Part shown: in pieces, positions 30,471-38,840 of the stretch
Position numbering within the stretch: the stretch's first letter is position 1
Layout: every line of letters starts with the position of its first letter
Assembly (NCBI GenBank): GCA_900472395.1
Contig: UCHV01000001.1
Location: forward strand, 186,001-250,000
Length of the DNA: 64,000 bases
Direction: 5' to 3'
Origin: Hyphomicrobiales bacterium
GTDB taxonomy: Bacteria > Pseudomonadota > Alphaproteobacteria > Rhizobiales > Rhizobiaceae
The notes under the pieces: generated by a model
Told to the model about the DNA's origin: nothing
The model's input: the letters and a program-made list of their open reading frames with translations, nothing else
The model's database searches: none
Translations under genes and position numbers: made by a program

Positions 30471-31058
30471 TTACGCTGCGTGCGTCGTCCTCGCCGTCGT
30501 CTTTTCGTGCAAGCCCCAGATATGCCCAAACGGATCAAATATCGTCGCTGAACGGCGACCGTAGTCAGCAACCTGAAGCGGGTCGCGAATACTGGCCCCG
30601 GCCGCAACCGCCGCTTCAAGCGTAGCTGCCAGGTCATCCACCTCCAGACGGTAGACGGCATGACCGCTTCCGTTCGCCTTCGGGAAGAACGGGCCACCAC
30701 GCCATGGCTCGGCTTCCCTGCGCGGGTTCGATCCGCAGACCGAGATCAGCGATCCACCCAGCTCCAACTCTACGGCCATCGGCTCTTTATCTTGCAGGAA
30801 ATGCGTTTTCGTCTTGATTGCGCCGAAAGCAGCCCGGTAGAATATGGCCGCCGCCTCCTGGCTGCCGTGCTCCACGAAAAGCGTAAAGCTGAGCGACGTC
30901 GCCTTGTCGCTTCCTGCTTTCAGGGTGTTCCAGTTGGAAGCGCCAAACTGCCGGGCGACGATCTCAAGGCAGGCGCTGTGCGATAGATCGACATTCTGGT
31001 CCGCAAGAGCTTTCCGTAAGGCCTTAGCCATAGATTTCGGGTGAGCGCGAGCACTCAT
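30471..31058 (-). CDS. glyoxalase-superfamily protein with N-terminal helical domain
   Basis: 195 aa in two parts. Residues 1-50 (KSMAKALRKALADQNVDLS, HSACLEIVARQFGASNWNTL) form a short helical domain often found on its own or fused to glyoxalases in rhizobia. Residues 55-185 form a vicinal-oxygen-chelate domain of the PhnB/DUF1428 bleomycin-resistance type (FTLFVEHGSQEAAAIFYRAAF, FFPKANGSGHAVYRLEVDD, DPFGHIWGLHEK). Binding or modification of a small molecule is plausible; no substrate can be named. The 250 bases on its downstream side (30220-30470) hold nothing recognisable. Confidence 0.8.
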   Translation of the reverse strand: MSARAHPKSMAKALRKALADQNVDLSHSACLEIVARQFGASNWNTLKAGSDKATSLSFTLFVEHGSQEAAAIFYRAAFGAIKTKTHFLQDKEPMAVELELGGSLISVCGSNPRREAEPWRGGPFFPKANGSGHAVYRLEVDDLAATLEAAVAAGASIRDPLQVADYGRRSATIFDPFGHIWGLHEKTTARTTHAA

Positions 31059-31255
31059 GGTTTCGTCCCTTTCCGGGCGTAATCAGGGCCGGTGCTCGCA
31101 TTGCCGACGGTCGCCCTATAAGGGTTCAACCATGGAGTTCGTGCATTCACCATACCCGAAGGTGCGAGCGGTAGGCTGCACAGCCCAGGAGATGATAGCT
31201 CGATGGCCTGACTGGTCAACAGATCCGACAAATTCAAATGCGAGCAGGTGAAATA

Positions 31256-32362
31256 ATGGCTCAAGGAATTGGAATTGGCCTATCCCAGCGCTTCTATGAG
31301 CAGGTCATTGGCCCGGTTCTCCAAGAGAAATTCCCGCATCTGACCTATGCCGCGGCCCGCATCGGCCTCGGCTCGGAAATTCTGGGTTACGATACGGAGA
31401 TATCTGCAGACCACGATTACGGCCCGTGTGTGCAACTCTTCCTTCCTGCGGCGGGCTTTGACACCATCGCCCCGGCGGTGATGAAAGCGCTGGACAGCAA
31501 CTTGCCGCCGACATTCGAGGCCTGGCCTGTTCGTTATCCGACCAATGTACGTCCTGCGGCTGGAAACGCTGGTGCTGGTGTGTTGGGTTCAGACCACGGC
31601 GCTGAAATCTACACAATTGGCGCTTGGTGTGAACGGTTCTGGGGGCGTCAATTTACAGAAGAGCTGACGAGACAAGACTGGCTATCCTATTCCGAGCAAA
31701 CCTTTTTGACCGTTACAGCCGGTGCGGTCTTTCGCGATGATTTTGGCGAGTTGACATCCCTTCGCGAACGTCTGGCCTATTTCCCTCGCGATGTCTGGCT
31801 CTACAAGCTGGCAGCACAATGGGGACGTATTGCCGAAGAACGAGCTTATGTCGGCCGTTCTGGAGATACGGGCGACGACATCGGGTCGCGTGTCATCGCA
31901 GGTCGTATGGTTGCAAACATCATGCGTCTCGCAATGCTGATCGAACGACGTTATGCGCCTTATCCCAAATGGTTTGGAACGGCCTTTTCCGGATTGGGAG
32001 GTGCAGCCGATCTCAAACCTATCCTCGAGCAGGTAATGCGGGCTGAGGACTGGAGAGAGCGAGAGGCAAGGCTGGTGGAAGCCTGCTGGTTTGTGGCTGA
32101 GTTACAGATCGCCAATCGCGTGCCCGGCGCACTTGCGCCCACGATGGGCACCATTCATGACCGGCCTTATCGATTTGTGGATTCCTTGAAGATTTTTGCA
32201 TCGCTTCGGTCTGCCATCGAGGATGAAACGCTGCGTCGCCTACCGGAATTTGGCGCTGCCGACCAATTTCTCAGCAGCAATTTCGTCCTCGCTGTGCCAG
32301 CATATGCAAGTGCCGCGACAACGTCGCTTTTCAAATTGGCGGAAGAGCCTGATGTCGAGTAG
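31256..32362 (+). CDS. DUF4037 (nucleotidyltransferase-like) protein
   Basis: 368 aa from MAQGIGIGLSQRFYEQV; AGGTG lies seven bases before this ATG, so I prefer it to the upstream in-frame Met. The front part has IGLGSEILGYDTEISADHDYGP, here cut into SEILGYDTEIS and DHDYGPCVQLFLP, which is the marker of DUF4037 and resembles the GS..(D/E).D metal site of nucleotidyltransferases. The remainder is helical with LTSLRERLAYFPRDVWLYKL. Function of the family is not established. It stands alone between the glyoxalase-like gene and the vgrG island. Confidence 0.78.
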   Translation: MAQGIGIGLSQRFYEQVIGPVLQEKFPHLTYAAARIGLGSEILGYDTEISADHDYGPCVQLFLPAAGFDTIAPAVMKALDSNLPPTFEAWPVRYPTNVRPAAGNAGAGVLGSDHGAEIYTIGAWCERFWGRQFTEELTRQDWLSYSEQTFLTVTAGAVFRDDFGELTSLRERLAYFPRDVWLYKLAAQWGRIAEERAYVGRSGDTGDDIGSRVIAGRMVANIMRLAMLIERRYAPYPKWFGTAFSGLGGAADLKPILEQVMRAEDWREREARLVEACWFVAELQIANRVPGALAPTMGTIHDRPYRFVDSLKIFASLRSAIEDETLRRLPEFGAADQFLSSNFVLAVPAYASAATTSLFKLAEEPDVE

Positions 32363-32828
32363 CAGTCTTTTGAACTTCGGCAACTCAAGGCCGCACGGCC
32401 GCTTCCGGCAAATACCGTTGATGCTTTTACCACGCCTGCGCACTGCCGCGCAGTTCATTCAGCTCTTCACAAATAGCGTCTAAGTGTCGGCATCGTCTGC
32501 GCGATGTGGCTGTCTCGTTGTCGCTCTTTTTAAAGCCAATCGTTTGGCTGCCTTGCATACTTCTCCAGTCCGTAACCGACCATAAACAGAAAACAAAACT
32601 CATCGTGTTTCGGGCCAGGCCGGGGAGTATCATATGCCCGAAAGGCGCTTGCCCTTAACATTCACCGCTGTGCAAATTCCCGTAAAAACACCCTATCTCA
32701 CAATACCGCCCATTCAGGGTTGATTTGCCGTCATCGCGCCATATTTTTCTCGCCACAAGAAGACCTTCAATTGCGCGCTGCCGACCTAACGGCGGCTGTT
32801 TTACTTTTGGGATTACCGGGGCACTCCT
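32363..32828. other. gene-free stretch upstream of vgrG
   Basis: 466 bases without a supported gene. It should hold the vgrG promoter; no clear sigma-70 pair or sigma-54 -24/-12 box could be picked out. A short GC-poor run (CATATTTTTCTCGCC) lies about 85 bases before vgrG. Confidence 0.4.
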
Positions 32829-34427
32829 ATGGACAACGCATCTTCCGCCGCCGATTTCATTCAGGCGAGCCGTATCCTGAAGATCAATTCGCCGCTGGGC
32901 GAAGACCAGCTTCTGCCCGAGCGCGTGACGATCGAGGAAAGTATCTCCTCGCTGTTCGAGATCCATCTCGTCGCCCGCACCAAAAAGGAGCAGATCAAGC
33001 CCGAAGACCTGATCGGCCGCCTGCTCGATGTTTCGGTGGAAGTGCAGCAGGGTGACGGCGAAGACATTCCGGCCATCCGCCGCCCGTTCAACGGTCTCGT
33101 CACCGAACTCAACGAAGGTCCACCAATCACCCGCGGCCTGCGCTCCTATGCCATGGTGCTGCGCCCGCAGATGTGGCTGCTCACACGCCGTTCCGATTGC
33201 CGTATCTGGATGGATAAGACGTCCATCGAGATCGCCGAGATCCTGTTTGCCGAACACGGCATTCCCGCGCCGGATACGTCGGGCGTCATCACAGCTCCGC
33301 CCAAACAGCATTATTCGGTCCAGTTCAACGAGAAAGACTTCGACTATCTCTGCCGCCGTTTTGAAGAGGATGGCCTGTTCTACTGGTTCAGCCACGAAGA
33401 CGGCAAACACAAGCCGCATGTGGCCGATACCGCCAATGGCTGGCTCGGCCCATCAGCCTCGGCGCAGGGCGAAAAACGAGTGCGACTGGCGCAGGGTTCG
33501 TCGGACCGCAACCACATCAACGAATGGGCCCGCCGTTTCTCCTATGTGCCCGGCCAGCGCGCCGGCGCCGACTGGAATTTTGAGACACCGCGCATGGTGC
33601 CGGGCACGATGACGCCCTCGCTGGTGCAGATGCCGGATGCGACCAAGCGCGAGCTTTACGAATACCCGGCCCGCATTTCCTCTGTGGCCGAAGCCGAGCG
33701 TGCGCAAAAACTGCGCGCCCAGGCATCGGAAGCCGACCATGACCGCGTGTTCGGCGCATCGACTAGCCGCATCATCGAAACCGGTCGACGGTTTACGCCA
33801 TATGAAGTCGCGCATGCCGATCATGCCTATGAAGAACATGTCATCATCAAATCGATCCAGACGGTGGTCGATCGTTCCTACGAGACCAACAGCAACGAGC
33901 CGGAATACCGCAACGAGTTCGAAGCCGTTCCCTCACGCGTGCCGATGACCCCGCACCGGGAAACCAAGCGTCCGCGCATCGAGGGCACGCAGGTGGCGAT
34001 CGTTGCCGGGCCGGTAGGCGAAGAGATCCATCCGGACCAGTATGGCCGCATCAAGGTGTGGTTTCCGTGGGATCGCAAGGCCAAGAAGGACGGATCGGAC
34101 ACCTGCTGGGTGCGCGTGGCGCAGAACTGGGCTGGCTCCACTTGGGGCGGCCAAGTCATCCCGCGCATCGGCATGGAAGTGATGATCGCCTATGTGGATG
34201 GTGATCCGGATCGGCCGCTGGTGACGGGGGTGGTGCCGAATGCGATGCAGAAGGTGCCGTATGACCTGCCGGCGAACAAGACAAAGAGCACGTTTCGGAC
34301 GAATACGCATAAGGGTAGAGGGTTTAACGAACTAAGTTTCGAAGATGAGAATGGATTAGAAGAAATATACATTCATTCACAAAAGGATAGAAACGAAAAA
34401 CAAGAAATAACCATACGGAGAGAATAG
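32829..34427 (+). CDS. vgrG: VgrG type VI secretion spike protein, 5' part (frameshifted)
   Basis: 532 codons. It covers the gp27-like rings (for example NEKDFDYLCRRFEEDGLFYWF and SYETNSNEPEYRNEF, split) and the gp5-like OB fold (about 395-465: HPDQYGRIKVWFPWDRK, AQNWAGSTWGGQVIPRIG, DGDPDRPLVTGVV). After KDRNEKQEITIRRE it meets a TAG at 34425. The next VgrG segment continues at once in the -1 frame, so the gene is broken by one missing base, most simply in the A5 run at 34396-34400 (an A6 run would restore NEKTRNNHTERIDNNW). VgrG trimers tip the T6SS needle and carry effectors. Confidence 0.9.
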   Translation: MDNASSAADFIQASRILKINSPLGEDQLLPERVTIEESISSLFEIHLVARTKKEQIKPEDLIGRLLDVSVEVQQGDGEDIPAIRRPFNGLVTELNEGPPITRGLRSYAMVLRPQMWLLTRRSDCRIWMDKTSIEIAEILFAEHGIPAPDTSGVITAPPKQHYSVQFNEKDFDYLCRRFEEDGLFYWFSHEDGKHKPHVADTANGWLGPSASAQGEKRVRLAQGSSDRNHINEWARRFSYVPGQRAGADWNFETPRMVPGTMTPSLVQMPDATKRELYEYPARISSVAEAERAQKLRAQASEADHDRVFGASTSRIIETGRRFTPYEVAHADHAYEEHVIIKSIQTVVDRSYETNSNEPEYRNEFEAVPSRVPMTPHRETKRPRIEGTQVAIVAGPVGEEIHPDQYGRIKVWFPWDRKAKKDGSDTCWVRVAQNWAGSTWGGQVIPRIGMEVMIAYVDGDPDRPLVTGVVPNAMQKVPYDLPANKTKSTFRTNTHKGRGFNELSFEDENGLEEIYIHSQKDRNEKQEITIRRE

Positions 34428-35008
34428 ACAATAACTGGGTGCAGTCTGTGGGTCACAGCAAGGCGATTGAGGTTGGGAACAATCATAGCGAAGTTATTGG
34501 AGGTAATTTTACGTTAAGTGTAGGACCATCTGCAATTGGTAGATTGGTTTCCAAGGATAACTCTTGGGATCCTCGTGGTATTCCGTTGAAAGGATATGAT
34601 TTCGGAATATTAGGTGGGGGGATGGTCGGCAGCGGCAATATGTTTTCAGCCATTGAGCGTTCAAAAATGGAAACTATTGGTCTGACAAGTGTTGAAATTG
34701 TTGGATCTGGGAAAACAATTTCTGCTGGCGGTGACTATAAGGTGATTTCCGGTGGTAACATAGATATTTCTTCATCGGGAAATTACGTTGAAGATTCGTC
34801 TGGAAAAAGAATAATAGAATCAGGTCAAAAACTTGAATTTATTTGCGGGAATTCTCGCATGTCTATGCATCCAGACGGAAAAATTATCATCTCTGGATCG
34901 GACATTACTTTGTCATCTACAGGAGGTGTATTTTTTCACTCGAAGCAATTCATACAAAAAATTGCTGGATTGTTTAAGGTTTCATCTAAAAAAATAGAAT
35001 TGAATTGA
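34403..35008 (+). pseudogene. vgrG: VgrG 3' part (C-terminal beta-helix), out of frame with the 5' part
   Basis: Read in the -1 frame from about 34403 this gives RNNHTERIDNNWVQSVGHSK and then IEVGNNHSEVIGGNFTLSVG, the known continuation of VgrG, followed by a beta-helical run with repeats such as IVGSGKTISAGGDYKVIS and GGNIDISSSGNYVEDSSG. Joined to the 5' part the protein would be about 726 aa, normal for an evolved-free VgrG. A GTG at 34439 could start a separate piece but lacks a ribosome site. This part is markedly AT-rich compared with the 5' part, so the tip and following genes look exchanged as a cassette. Confidence 0.85.
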
Positions 35009-35016
35009 GGTTAAGT

Positions 35017-35859
35017 ATGTCTGGAGGTATAACTTTCTCGGGTAGAGTAGTTTACGGTGATGAATCATCAGATGATGGGGCCGAATCGATAGAAATACAT
35101 TTTGATGACAAAAAATTTTTGCAGAAAGCAGCAAACAAAAAACCCCAAAGCACACTTGAATATCTAAGATCTACGGTTGCGGCCTTCAGTGAGGGTACCT
35201 ACTCATGGCCCTTTGATTATACTTTGTGCCTTCATTGGATTGCCGGTACCGCGGGATTCTACGGTGGAGATATAAAAAGTGTTTGTGATCATCAGACGAG
35301 AAGAATTGTTGGGGTCTTTCAAGCGGCACTAACTGTAACATACTACCTCGTATTTAGAGGATTGTTGTTTAAGCTTTTAACAAACGAGCATGCTCGATTG
35401 CTCGTGAAGAAGACGGTGGAGCATTCTGACTTATCAGAGCGGCTTTACGATCGGCTGCCCAATCTTCTTCATGGTGCGTCAAAGTCTGTCGGTCGCTATA
35501 TGAGCGGCATGGCGTTTACCGACTGGATGCAGAGTGGGGGTAAATTGAAGGGGCAGGCACCTAAGGGGGTGTCATTCGCTATAGCGATGTTCAATTTACT
35601 AGCCGTGAATTGGGGCGCTGCTCTGCATGTTGTGTTAAAGCATGGGGACGCAATAGATATTGTGCAGATTTTTGCAGCTATGATCACGGGCGATCCAGAT
35701 TACAGGTTGACAGATGAAGATTTCTCTGAGTTGTTCAACACGGCTAGAGAGCTTGCAGATAATATTATGAAAGATTCAGAAAATGAAGAGGATTATAAAG
35801 TATACAGAGATTTTATGGATAGCATAATAAAATTCGGTGAATCTGGCGGAAAAGGGTAG
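35017..35859 (+). CDS. unrecognised protein behind vgrG, candidate T6SS membrane-active effector
   Basis: 280 aa from MSGGITFSGRVVYGDESS; GGAGG is not upstream but GAGG at 35007-35010 fits this ATG better than the TTG at 35005. No family is recognised. It has two hydrophobic stretches: FQAALTVTYYLVFRGLLFKL (about 97-120) and FAIAMFNLLAVNWGAALHVV (about 190-210), separated by charged helices, and an acidic C-terminus. AT-rich like the vgrG tail. It starts 8 bases after the vgrG stop and is followed by a small membrane protein. By position this is the usual place for a VgrG-loaded cargo effector; a pore-forming or membrane-disrupting action is inferred only. Confidence 0.55.
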   Translation: MSGGITFSGRVVYGDESSDDGAESIEIHFDDKKFLQKAANKKPQSTLEYLRSTVAAFSEGTYSWPFDYTLCLHWIAGTAGFYGGDIKSVCDHQTRRIVGVFQAALTVTYYLVFRGLLFKLLTNEHARLLVKKTVEHSDLSERLYDRLPNLLHGASKSVGRYMSGMAFTDWMQSGGKLKGQAPKGVSFAIAMFNLLAVNWGAALHVVLKHGDAIDIVQIFAAMITGDPDYRLTDEDFSELFNTARELADNIMKDSENEEDYKVYRDFMDSIIKFGESGGKG

Positions 35860-35866
35860 GTGGTCG

Positions 35867-36058
35867 ATGAGGTCTTTATTGAAGATATTGTATGGCCTGA
35901 TTGGTAGTGTAATTTTCTTAATCTCTTGTTTTGTTTTGTTGTCATTCATTTATATGAATGGTAAAGATTTGGGCTTTTATAGTTTTTCTGTTTTGGTTTT
36001 TTCTGTTTCGTTTTTAATAATTGGGGCGTGGCTTGTTTACAAAAGTAATAGTTTGTGA
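35867..36058 (+). CDS. small two-helix membrane protein, candidate immunity protein
   Basis: 63 aa from MRSLLKILYGLIGSV; GGTAGGTGG lies just ahead and the previous gene stops 7 bases upstream. Two membrane helices are plain (ILYGLIGSVIFLISCFVLLS and FYSFSVLVFSVSFLIIGAWL) joined by the short loop FIYMNGKDLG. No family is recognised. A small inner-membrane protein tightly behind a candidate membrane-active effector fits the pattern of immunity proteins against such toxins. Very AT-rich. The 130 bases downstream (36059-36189) are also AT-rich and hold no gene. Confidence 0.5.
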   Translation: MRSLLKILYGLIGSVIFLISCFVLLSFIYMNGKDLGFYSFSVLVFSVSFLIIGAWLVYKSNSL

Positions 36059-36189
36059 AATTTTAAATTTTTTATAATATATTTTATATAGACAGTTTTG
36101 TATTTTGCCTAAATTTACTTAACACATGATTTCAATCGGGCGGACAGTTGTGTTTCTTAAGCCCATTCTCGTAGATCGGAATAATAAAA

Positions 36190-36594
36190 ATGCCCCCAGC
36201 ACACCGACGCGCCGATATCGGCTCCGCCCATGCCTGCCACTTTCCGCCATCACAGGCGACCGGCGGCAGTCCCGATGTCTACGTCAACGACCGCCCCTTG
36301 ATGCGCGTCGGCGACAGTTACATGCCGCATGCCTGCGTGGCTGGTCATGCCGGGCCGCATGGGCGGGCGCTGGCGGCGGGTTCCGCCACCGTGTTCATCA
36401 ATGGCAAGCCGGCCGGTCGCATTGGTGATGCCATCGATTGCGGTGGCAATGCGCAGACCGGATCCGGCGATGTCTTTATCGGTGACGATGAAGGTAAGGG
36501 TGCGGGTGGCGGTGCTGCTGGCAGTGCGGCAAGCGGCGGCACGCCGTGCCAGGCCAGCATGGCCGCGCAGTCCATGCCGACGGTGAGAGGATAG
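36190..36594 (+). CDS. PAAR-domain protein (T6SS spike tip)
   Basis: 134 aa. Two PAAR-type repeats are visible with the metal-binding His/Cys pattern: GSAHACHFPPSQATGGSPDV, YVNDRPLMRVGDSYMPHACV, then STVFINGKPAGRIGD-like FINGKPAGRIGDAIDCGG and SGDVFIGDDEG. PAAR proteins sharpen VgrG and can carry cargo. A glycine/alanine-rich tail ends the protein. GC content returns to the chromosomal level here. It precedes the DUF4123 gene by one base, a standard vgrG-island order. Confidence 0.88.
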   Translation: MPPAHRRADIGSAHACHFPPSQATGGSPDVYVNDRPLMRVGDSYMPHACVAGHAGPHGRALAAGSATVFINGKPAGRIGDAIDCGGNAQTGSGDVFIGDDEGKGAGGGAAGSAASGGTPCQASMAAQSMPTVRG

Positions 36595-36595
36595 G

Positions 36596-37840
36596 ATGAT
36601 CGATCGCGAGCGCGAAGAAAACCCGCTCTCCACCGAGGGGCAGGCGCTTCTGGCGCGTTTGAATGCGCTGGCTGCCGAGCCGGGCCGCCGCCGCATCTTT
36701 GCGGTCATGGATGGTGCGCGTTTCAGCAATCTGGCAGCGGAACTTTACCGCGCCGATATCGCCCATCGCCCGCTCTATCGCCATGCCGGTGGTGATTATG
36801 CCATCGTTGCCGGCGGCCCCTGGTTTGTCGACCCTTCGCTTGCCGCCCACCCCGCACCGCTGGATGATCCGGACCTGTCCATTAAGGCGGATGCGCTTTC
36901 CGATGAGGCTCTGGCAGAGCAGGCGGCGTTTCTGTCGCAAACAATGCTGAAAAACCTTTCGGCCGGCGATGTTTCCGCCGGCGGCATGCTGGCCGGGGCA
37001 GGGGCGCCGCAGCCGGAGAACGTCGCGGCCCGGCTGGAAAACCTGCTGCGCATCGCCGATGGCCGCTCGGCTATCGTCTTCTGGGTCGGCGACGACAGTC
37101 TGACTGCCGAAGCACTGTTCCGTCATCTGCGTGGCCTCAATCGGATCGCCATTCCGCGCGGTTCCGAATCCGATGTTTTTGATGGCAAGCGGGTGGAGTT
37201 GGTGGCGGCCGGTGGTCCCGATGCTTCAACTGAGCCGCCCCCTCAGTTCGGGCCCGAGCGCACGTCGCCCACCGAAACGGTAATCTTTCGCCATGCCGAT
37301 CCGAACGTGATGATGCAGGTTTTTCCGGTACTGGACGAGACGCAGGCTCTGCGCCTGTTCGGCCCGGCCGAGCAGATCTTTTTCTCGCCCGATGCCCTTT
37401 GGGGCGGCGGCGTCAAACGCGGGCGGCGTCCGGGTGCCGACGTCTCTTCGGGTGTCGTGGCGGGCAGGGGTATGCTGCAGCTTTCACCCGAGATGATCGC
37501 CCTTATAGAAGATGCCCGCATGCAGGCTTCGCGCCTCAAAGTGGTCGCCTATCTGCGCGATGTGCATCCGGCAACGGAAGCGCTCGGCGAAAACGAGATG
37601 ATGGAGCGGGTCATGTCCTATGAGGCCGCCGGGGCGCGTCTTGGCCTGGCATCCGAACGTGCGTATATGAAATGGGCCTATCTGATGTCGATCACGGAGA
37701 GTGAATGTGATGGTCCGGAGGCCGAAAAATTCTTCCGTGAGACGGCAAAACATCCCGACGATGCGATTGATGACCTGCTGGTTGCGCTGGATAATGCTGC
37801 CGGTGATGACTGGCAGCATTTTTGGCATGAGGTCGGCTGA
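36596..37840 (+). CDS. DUF4123 effector adaptor (Tap/TEC-like)
   Basis: 414 aa. The N-terminal 140 residues have the DUF4123 pattern (RRIFAVMDGARFSNLAAELY, YAIVAGGPWFVDPSL, and SAIVFWVGDDSLTAEALFRH for the later half), followed by a C-terminal portion with helices (ELSPEMIALIEDARMQ-like LQLSPEMIALIEDARMQASR). DUF4123 proteins are chaperones that load a specific effector onto its VgrG and are not secreted. It touches the PAAR gene upstream and overlaps the downstream cargo gene by ATGA, so that gene is the likely client. Confidence 0.83.
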   Translation: MIDREREENPLSTEGQALLARLNALAAEPGRRRIFAVMDGARFSNLAAELYRADIAHRPLYRHAGGDYAIVAGGPWFVDPSLAAHPAPLDDPDLSIKADALSDEALAEQAAFLSQTMLKNLSAGDVSAGGMLAGAGAPQPENVAARLENLLRIADGRSAIVFWVGDDSLTAEALFRHLRGLNRIAIPRGSESDVFDGKRVELVAAGGPDASTEPPPQFGPERTSPTETVIFRHADPNVMMQVFPVLDETQALRLFGPAEQIFFSPDALWGGGVKRGRRPGADVSSGVVAGRGMLQLSPEMIALIEDARMQASRLKVVAYLRDVHPATEALGENEMMERVMSYEAAGARLGLASERAYMKWAYLMSITESECDGPEAEKFFRETAKHPDDAIDDLLVALDNAAGDDWQHFWHEVG

Positions 37841-38418
37841 TGGGCGGTTTGGTCAGGGCCTTGCTTCAACTGCTGAAGGGTGGTGTCAGGCGACCGCCGG
37901 TTCGTCCGATGCCGCCGAAACCTACAACACCGCCTGCAAAGCCGCCCGCAAAACCGCAGCAGGCGCAGCAGAAAGCCGATCAGCAGGGCAATTCCTCGCA
38001 GCAGCGCAACAACTGCAACGGCAATTGTTCTCCGCTGAAAAAGCCGGTGCGCCGGCATGACCCGTGCAAGACCAAGGGCGGAGATCCGACCAAGGAGCGC
38101 AACTCGATGATCGATCCGGACCACAGGCAAGCGATCAACAGCGATCTCGATAACATCATTGCCGGCAAGGTGCCCAAGGCCGGTGAGACTTGGACCGTGG
38201 GTGGCCGCAGCTATGGCATGCACAACGGCTCGCTGCATCCCGTCAGTGGTCCGGGCATTGTCGATCTGTCGCGTCCGCAACATCAGCTGATCCAGCAGCT
38301 GAACGGCAATACGCCGGAAAAGGCGCAGAAATTTGCCGAAGCGATGAAGAACAAGGGTATCATGGATCAGAAAGCGATCGACACCGTCATGGAGCTCTGG
38401 CGCAAATGCAGCAAATAA
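37840..38418 (+). CDS. candidate T6SS cargo effector with unnamed C-terminal domain
   Basis: 192 aa: a short N-terminal helix (MGGLVRALLQLLKGG), a Pro/Lys/Gln-rich linker (MPPKPTTPPAKPPAKPQQAQ), an Asn/Cys patch (NNCNGNC) and a folded C-terminal domain of about 105 residues with GETWTVGGRSYGMHNGSLHP, VSGPGIVDLSRPQHQLIQQL, NGNTPEKAQKFAEAMKN and a final CSK. The linker-plus-small-domain layout and the place right after a DUF4123 adaptor fit a polymorphic toxin. I recall the YGxHxxGxLHPxSGPG type of domain from other toxin C-termini but cannot name it or its activity. Confidence 0.6.
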   Translation: MGGLVRALLQLLKGGVRRPPVRPMPPKPTTPPAKPPAKPQQAQQKADQQGNSSQQRNNCNGNCSPLKKPVRRHDPCKTKGGDPTKERNSMIDPDHRQAINSDLDNIIAGKVPKAGETWTVGGRSYGMHNGSLHPVSGPGIVDLSRPQHQLIQQLNGNTPEKAQKFAEAMKNKGIMDQKAIDTVMELWRKCSK

Positions 38419-38840
38419 GTCTGGTCTATGACGGGCCGATGGCCGATGTGTTCGTTGACGGGCGCCCCCGCATCGAACAATTGCAGGCGGCTTTTTCCGA
38501 AGCTTTCGATGTACCTGCCCCCAGCGTGTTCGATGGAAAGGACACGTCCGTCTCCTTCGTCGATTTTCTTGAACGGCACACGGTGGCGGAAGTCTGGTCG
38601 CTTGATCGCAAGACATTTGCCACCAAGCTCAACATCTATCTTTTCGAGCGCGGTGATGTCGCTGAAAGCCTGACGCGTCTTGCCGTCGCCCTGCGCATGC
38701 CGGTTGCAGTGGATGTCGGCAGCGACATCAATGACGATGGCACTATGCTTTTTACGCCGGACGGCAAGGTGTCCACGGGTCTGTTGATTGCGTCGCCGGA
38801 CGGGAACGAAGTGCGTTTTTCCGAAACGACCCTCTCCTGA
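38406..38840 (+). CDS. candidate immunity protein for the cargo effector
   Basis: 144 aa from MQQISLVYDGPMADVF, overlapping the cargo gene by 13 bases. The frame is open further upstream but that lies inside the cargo gene. Mixed alpha/beta with strands such as LVYDGPMADVFVDG, VAEVWSLDRKTFATKLNIYL and MPVAVDVGSDINDDGTMLFT; no signal peptide or membrane segment, so it should act in the cytoplasm. No family is recognised; overlap and order are the basis of the call. It ends the vgrG island; an IS element lies 340 bases further on. Confidence 0.55.
   Translation: MQQISLVYDGPMADVFVDGRPRIEQLQAAFSEAFDVPAPSVFDGKDTSVSFVDFLERHTVAEVWSLDRKTFATKLNIYLFERGDVAESLTRLAVALRMPVAVDVGSDINDDGTMLFTPDGKVSTGLLIASPDGNEVRFSETTLS

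Noticed and set aside
32540..32560. TGGCTGCCTTGCA as a sigma-54 promoter for vgrG
   Set aside because: The distance between the GG and GC elements is too short for a -24/-12 promoter.
34439..35008. The vgrG tail as an independent gene from GTG 34439
   Set aside because: The reading frame extends upstream without a start and continues the VgrG sequence exactly, and no ribosome site precedes the GTG; frameshift is the better explanation.
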